Shown: positions 58,656 to 64,000 of the stretch, in pieces
How the letters are laid out: each line of letters opens with the position of its first letter
How positions within the stretch are numbered: position 1 is the stretch's first letter
NCBI GenBank assembly: GCA_006503475.1
Contig: RSEH01000266.1
Location: forward strand, 1 to 64,000
Reading direction: 5' to 3'
Length of the DNA: 64,000 nt
Source: Stentor roeselii
Taxonomy: Eukaryota; Ciliophora; Heterotrichea; Heterotrichida; Stentoridae
Notes under the pieces: model-generated
Database searches by the model: none
The model's input: the letters and a program-made list of their open reading frames with translations, nothing else
What the model was told of the DNA's origin: nothing
Made by a program: the position numbers and the translations under genes

Positions 58656-61600
58656 TTAACTAATATCTTCAACCTCTATTTTTTGAGCTGAATTAATCTC
58701 TTCAGCTCTTCTAACAAACTGTAAAGACCTGCTTTTTTCAAGTTTCAAATAAAATGCTTTAACCTGCTTTCCAAAGTTATAAAAGCTGATAAGAATCTGA
58801 ACACAAATAGATGCAAAGATGGTATAAATGCACATAGACTCAACGATTTTAACTCCTTTTTCATCATCAAACAAAACAAAGTACCCAGACCAAAAAAACA
58901 CAAGATTGACGCATAACTCACTTGAAACAATTGCAATAAAAGAAGTATTATCTTTAAACGGCCTGAAATAAAACAGAAAAATCAAGACTAAGATAGAAAA
59001 TCCGCTATTCACACATACCTGAACAAAAGGATATCTGTTAAAAAATACCTGCACCAGGACATATCCTAACCTCCTCAATAAAAACAAAGGATAATACAAG
59101 CTACTAAGAAACCCTTTATCAATTTTAAATTCATTGATCAAGCTTCCTAATTGAATCTTAAAATTTTCACTTTGAAATTTAGACTGGTTGATTTTCATGA
59201 CCACATAAAAGAAAAAAGGCGAAAAAACAAACAAAGCCTATTTTTTTCTTACCCCAAAAACAACAGCAAGGCACATATTAAAAAATCCAGGTACAAACCT
59301 GATGATTCTCTAAATAAAAATCACTGATTTCAGCTGAATAATAGCGAAAAGTCCGAATTCCAGGTAACTTTGAATCCAAAACCTAAGAAGAAGATTATAT
59401 TTGTACTTTGACTTCATCAAGATAATCTTTTCAGATTTAATAGGAAGTCTAGTGATTAGCAAGAAGATAATCAAAAAAAAAGCTGAAAGAGTTAACAAGC
59501 TAAACATCGGGCCTGTGTTAATCAGCAGGACTGAAGATTCGATTCCGTAGTTCAAAGCGTTTTCATAAGGAACTGAGGTGCTGTTCGGGTTGAAAATTAA
59601 TTTGAATAGGTTCGGAACCATGTTGTAGTCAATGAAAGACGATGAAATGTTTCTTAGCTTGTCTGGATAAGCCACGGCGTTTAAAGGCATGAAAGTTATT
59701 AACTGGATTGTGCTTAATAATGACCATAAAGCTGATGGATTTGAAACTATTGAAGTGCCGATTGCAGTTGAAACTCCTATTTTTACACCTGTTCCTGAGT
59801 CAAATCCAAAAATTGTTGCCGGTTCAGATTCAGCTAATGCAAGCAGGTGTCCTTCGAAAGTGTAGTTAAAAAGTTGAGAAGCTGATTCGCTGAATATTGT
59901 TGTGTTTATAGTAAGGACCAACTTTCGCTTTTCACCAGTGAAAGGAGCGACTTGTGGAGTGAAAATAAAGAAAGATAGGTTCTTTTGGTACATTTTTATC
60001 TCTATTACCTGTAAATTCACCGTGATTTCCACCTGAGTCAAATTAAAAGCCACTTCAAGCACCTCATCAAAATTCAAAAAAACCCTATTTTCCTTAGAAA
60101 CAGTAAGATTCCCATAAAAAAACTTCTGAACACAAGAATTCCCAACAATTTGATATCCTTTAATACAATAACATTTATCCCCATCAAGCCAGGCCTTCTC
60201 CACACAAGCCAAGCATTGAAAGTTCTGATTGCATTCAGAGCAAATCACAGGACAATCTCGACAAGAACCCATAAAATCGATTTGATTCTTCCAACACAAA
60301 CTAACACATTCATCCTTACTATTCAACTCTCCTCTTCCCTGCTTACACTTCAGACACTTCTTGAAACTTTCACAGATTTCACAGTCTTCATGACAAGGTT
60401 TACAAGAATTCGCTTTAGTCAACTGTGAGTCATTCCAAAAGCCTTCTAAACAAGAGCATCCTTGATTTTCTTCTGGAAATGCATGACTACTGATGCAAGA
60501 CTCACATTTTTCACTGTCTTTACAAGAGAAACAGTTGGAATTGCAAGGTTGGCACCCGTTTGGATCTTCTAGAGTTCCGTTGAGGAAGAACTTTTGTTGG
60601 CAGAGACAGTTTTTCTTTAAGATTTTAGTGTTTGAAGCGAGACATTCCAGGCAGGTGGTGTTTGTGCATCTTAAGCAACCAGTTTCGCAGGGAAGGCAGT
60701 TGTAGCTGTTTTCAGACATGAAAAATTTTAAGGAACAGGAGCAGTTTTTTTTGGATGGGAATGAGTTGGGGTCTAGACATTCTTTGCAGATGTCTCTTGT
60801 GCATTTCGCGCAACCATATTCGCATGGTTGGCAGTTTTCTATTGATAGGTCTCCGAAGTAACCGTCTTTGCAGAGACATGATCCTTCTGAGATGTAAGAG
60901 TTATTGTCGTAGCAGGTGAAACAGGTGGTGAGGTTTGAGCAGTTTGAACAACCTGATGAACATTTTAGGCAGGCTAGAGAATCGTCTTGGAAGTAGCCTG
61001 GTATGCATTTGCAGTTTCCGCCTTCTATTAATCCATTCTCATCGATACACTCGAAACATTCTGTCAATGATGAACAGTTTGCGCAAGTAGGCTGGCAAGA
61101 GTTGCAATTTACTGAAAGATCCGGAAAATATCCCTTGTTACAAAAACAGTTCTTTTGATTAATGTGAGTATTTTTTGATATGCATTCTAGACAGTCAGTT
61201 TTATTACAATTTAAGCAACCAATTTCACAAGGGAGGCATTGATAACTGTTGTCAGCCATGTAAAACTTTGAGATACATGCACATGAATGTAGGAGAGGCA
61301 AGGAGTTAGTGTCTAGGCATCCTACACATTCAGATTTATTGCATTTAGAACATCCGTATTGGCATTTTGAACAACTTTCTATAGAGAGATCTCCAAAATA
61401 TCCATCATTACATAAGCATGAGCCTCCTGAAGCATATGCGTTTAAATCATAACAACTCGAACATGATATGAGATTCAAGCAGTTAGAGCATCCTGTTCCA
61501 CAAACTACACATTTCAATGCATTATCTAAAAAGTACCCCGATATGCATTTGCAAGCTCCTCCATCAATAACCCCTTTGCTATCCTTACATTCAAGACATT

Positions 61601-63119
61601 GACTTAAAGAAGTACAATCAGCACAAGTTAACTGACAAGAGCTGCAGGAAACTGAAGCAACTCCAAAAAACCCTTTCGAACAGTAGCAACTACCTTGAAC
61701 AATATAAGTATTCGCCAATTTGCACTCTATACAATTAGAAGCTGAACTACAATTTTTACAGGAATTATCACAAGCTGTGCAGGTTATCCCATCACCAAAA
61801 AAACCTATTTTGCAACAGCAGATTCCATTTTTTACTTCTGAGTTCGAGTTCGTGCATGATGAACATGCTGAAAGACTTGTGCATAATTCACAACCTATCG
61901 CACATTGCTGGCAGTTAGGGGCAGTTCCGAAGTATTTTGGCTTGCAAATGCAGTTTAAACCGCTTGGTGAAGAATTAATGTCTGGGCAATTCGTGCAAAG
62001 AGTGGAAGTGCAGCTGGTACAGCCTGTGCCACATGCGACACAATTATTAATATTAGAATAATCCCCATTACTATAAAATCCTTGAATACATGAGCAAAGT
62101 CCTGAGGAATAAACTGAATTACTTGCATAACACGAAGTACAATCACCTTTATAATTGCAATCCTGGCAGATACTTGGACAACAAGTGCTGCTTCTCTGCA
62201 CATAAGAGCTTTCACAGATACAGCTTATCTGGGTGCTAGGCTGACTAGATATACTATCTGTTAAAGCCTTTTTAAAGCACCGATGACTGGATTGATCATA
62301 AGAACAAAAAGAACTTAAAGTGGAACATGATAAAGTCACTGTTTTTGTGCAACCTTGACTGTTGCAAGATAAGCTAAAAGCATTTTGGCTGCTAGTGGGT
62401 GTTGTTGGAATACATCCTGCACCTAGCACAGGGTCGATAAAAGAGACAGAGCAGGAACTACAAGAGCCAATCAAGCAAGTTGAAGTAGTCGCTATGTTAA
62501 TATATGTAGAAAAATTTATAATTTCGTCTAAAATCACAAAGTTCCATATTAAGCATCTTAATGCTTGCCAACCGTCCACTGGTCCTAGACCTGCAGGGTA
62601 AGGACCACCTGAAGGATAACTGGCTGATATGGTATAACAGAGGAAATCATTTATATAACCCTTGAATACATTATTTGAGTAGACCACTGTTAGCAAAAGC
62701 CATAAATCTGAATAAAAAATACCAGAATGAAAGCAGACAGTATTTCCATTGTATTTATCCGAGTTTATTAAAAAACTCACAGAGTTTCCATCGTTGAACC
62801 TTCCAAAGGCAAAACCTGAATTGCCAGATCTGCAGTAAAAAACAGAAAAGTAATCATCTGGAGAAATCAACCATGCTGATGCACTGAAAGTTGTAGGCAT
62901 GCTATTTAAATTATGTATTTTTATATTGCTATCGGTATATTGCAGGTAAATTCCTCTATCAGTGCTTTTTGCTGGTGAATATGAAGTACTTCCATCATTT
63001 TCAGCATATCGACCATTTAAAGAGTAGTCGAAGAAATAGTTGTTGTAATCACGGTTGAATCGATATTCAAGCCATTTAGAAGCCAAGACAAGGCAAACTT
63101 TAAAGAGCAACTTTTCCAT
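58656..63119 (-). CDS. LamG / Cys-rich repeat / multi-pass membrane protein, third paralog (spliced)
   Basis: About 1472 aa, with introns at 62708-62722, 59310-59324 and 59238-59252, at the same positions as in the tandem pair at 3-14 kb. LamG-like domain (about 20-215), a longer Cys-rich array (about 220-990) including a 180-residue super-repeat, a membrane-proximal domain with many N-glycosylation sites, and about 7-8 helices (about 1118-1440). The N-terminal hydrophobic stretch (about 4-15) is a weak signal peptide. The membrane bundle shares FWIQSYLEFGLFAIIQLKS and ALWSLLSTIQ-type blocks with the pair. Likely a cell-surface receptor or adhesin; ligand unknown. Its stop lies about 9 nt before the open frame of the GTPase-like gene. 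Confidence 0.87.
59238..59252 (-). other. 15-nt intron in LamG paralog 3
   Basis: On the minus strand GTAAGAAAAAAATAG contains the in-frame TAG. Position is homologous to 6710-6724. A is at position 10. Confidence 0.92.
59310..59324 (-). other. 15-nt intron in LamG paralog 3
   Basis: On the minus strand GTGATTTTTATTTAG contains the in-frame TAG. Position is homologous to 6638-6652. A is at position 10. Confidence 0.92.
60560..61640 (-). repeat. Two copies of a 180-residue (540-bp) Cys-rich super-repeat
   Basis: Within LamG paralog 3, a block of four Cys-rich modules starting at CQLTC (near 61640) recurs at CQPTC (near 61100), 180 residues later, with the same order of sub-motifs (EGGxCKCI, GSCLC.DGYFGDLSIE, NSY.CLPCE.GCL). 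This is a higher-order duplication inside the array. Confidence 0.85.
62708..62722 (-). other. 15-nt intron in LamG paralog 3
   Basis: On the minus strand GTATTTTTTATTCAG carries no stop but sits exactly where the tandem pair has an intron (3669-3683, 10574-10588). A is at position 10. Confidence 0.85.
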
Positions 63120-64000
63120 TTATATCGATTTTAAAATTCACCAGACCCTAGGAGTTGATTAATTTAACTAGAAAGGAATAAGAAAAAAAAAACTGGGCAT
63201 TTTATGTTTTGATTTAAAGAAAAATCAAAGATTCAAAGCGTTTTATTCTTATCATTTTAATTCTTATTCATGAGAATATAGGAATTTTTAGAGAAATTCT
63301 GGATAGTTGACCTTGAATCTAAGGAATTCTTTATTTGGGTAATTTTTTGATTGGGTTAAGAAATTATCATGTTTTTCATTCTCAGAGTTTAAGTTCTTGT
63401 TATATGAGTAGGATTTTCATGATTTCTTTATGAGATTATTATGAAGGATATTAGAGTTTTGTGAAGATAATTGTATTTTTTAGTTTTTAGTGAAAAGTGA
63501 GGCATTTGATTAGTACTTGGATTAGATTTTTACCTTGAGATTAATTAAATTGATCATTTGAGATAAACTATATAGAAAATCTTAATTATTTAATAATTCA
63601 GATGAACTTGAGGCCTGCTAATAATTCGCAATCTCTAAACTGCAAATAAATTCTCATTTGAGTATTCTAATCAATAGAATAATAATAACTCATATTGATT
63701 TAGTACAATTTTTACAAATATTTCCTGATGATTTTCTCATAATGATGCAGTATTCAAAAAATTTTCAAATCTATCTTAATAAAAGTCCATAACATTAATC
63801 CCAAATCAAATCCTTATGAACACACTAACGTCTCTTCAATATTCCCTCAAACGTATGAACTTTACTTACTAAACCTAAAATAATTATAAGAAATTCAAGA
63901 AAACGATAAACATAATACTCCCTAAATAAAAACTCTAGATCCAATAAAATCTCAAGCTTTTTTCACTATCACTAACCTAATCAAGTCATTTATTCTTTCT
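63120..64000. other. 5' flank of LamG paralog 3
   Basis: AT-rich; G/T-rich near 63300-63530, consistent with a promoter read on the minus strand, and more C-rich toward the window end. No gene is seen. Confidence 0.5.

Noticed and set aside
58641-58660. 20-nt intron fusing the LamG paralog to the GTPase
   Set aside because: Frame fits but length and branch-position A do not match the other introns; kept as a hypothesis in the findings, not as a feature.
1-64000. CRISPR arrays, bacterial operons, ribosome binding sites, telomere repeats, transposons
   Set aside because: None seen. The spliced eukaryotic genes make prokaryotic features irrelevant, and no transposase-like or terminal-repeat structure was found.

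Overview
The window looks like a somatic (macronuclear) piece of a heterotrich ciliate genome, most likely Stentor or a close relative. Two observations support this. First, long AT-rich ORFs end at TAA, TAG and TGA with no in-frame reassigned stops, so the standard code is used; this is rare among ciliates but known for Stentor. Second, ORFs that stop abruptly rejoin the next ORF when a 15-nt intron is removed. I identify 15 such introns, all beginning GTA or GTG, all ending AG, and all with A at position 10. Genes are packed tightly on both strands, with gaps down to 4 bp (convergent) and 27-29 bp (divergent). No tRNA, rRNA, CRISPR or telomere repeat was recognised.

Layout. 1-14.1 kb: a tandem pair of large spliced genes (3212-7318, 10117-14076) for signal peptide - LamG-like - cysteine-rich repeat - multi-helix membrane proteins, set in unusually long AT-rich spacers. 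A third paralog lies at 58.7-63.1 kb on the minus strand. 14.5-15.7 kb: a kelch-like protein. 16-19.7 kb: a tandem pair of NRF/acyltransferase-3 membrane proteins. 20-24.8 kb: two small unknown genes and a WD40-ankyrin-cation channel fusion. 25.4-28.7 kb: a tandem pair of unknown 240-aa proteins. 29.3-36.6 kb: FYVE-like kinase, CHORD/zinc-knuckle protein, DYRK-type kinase, EF-hand protein, PX sorting nexin, an unknown gene, REEP/Yop1. 36.7-43.7 kb: TPR-like protein, double-SAM protein with a CaaX end, IFT56 (TTC26), YbaK-type deacylase, IQ-motif protein. 43.8-47 kb: a tail-anchored RRM protein, a membrane RING protein, a small membrane protein. 47.4-52.4 kb: a long Sfi1-like protein. 52.9-57.4 kb: two MGN-starting (probably acylated) proteins, one of them a kinase, an unknown gene, and a PKA-like kinase. 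58.1-58.6 kb: a Ras/Rab-like GTPase with no visible start codon.

There is no single pathway. Themes are signalling (four protein kinases), cilium and cortex parts (IFT56, Sfi1-like, IQ and EF-hand proteins) and membrane proteins. Three separate tandem duplications (LamG pair, acyltransferase pair, 240-aa pair) show active local gene duplication. The LamG family shows the clearest turnover: conserved intron positions, near-identical blocks between diverged ones, and loss or gain of a single repeat module.
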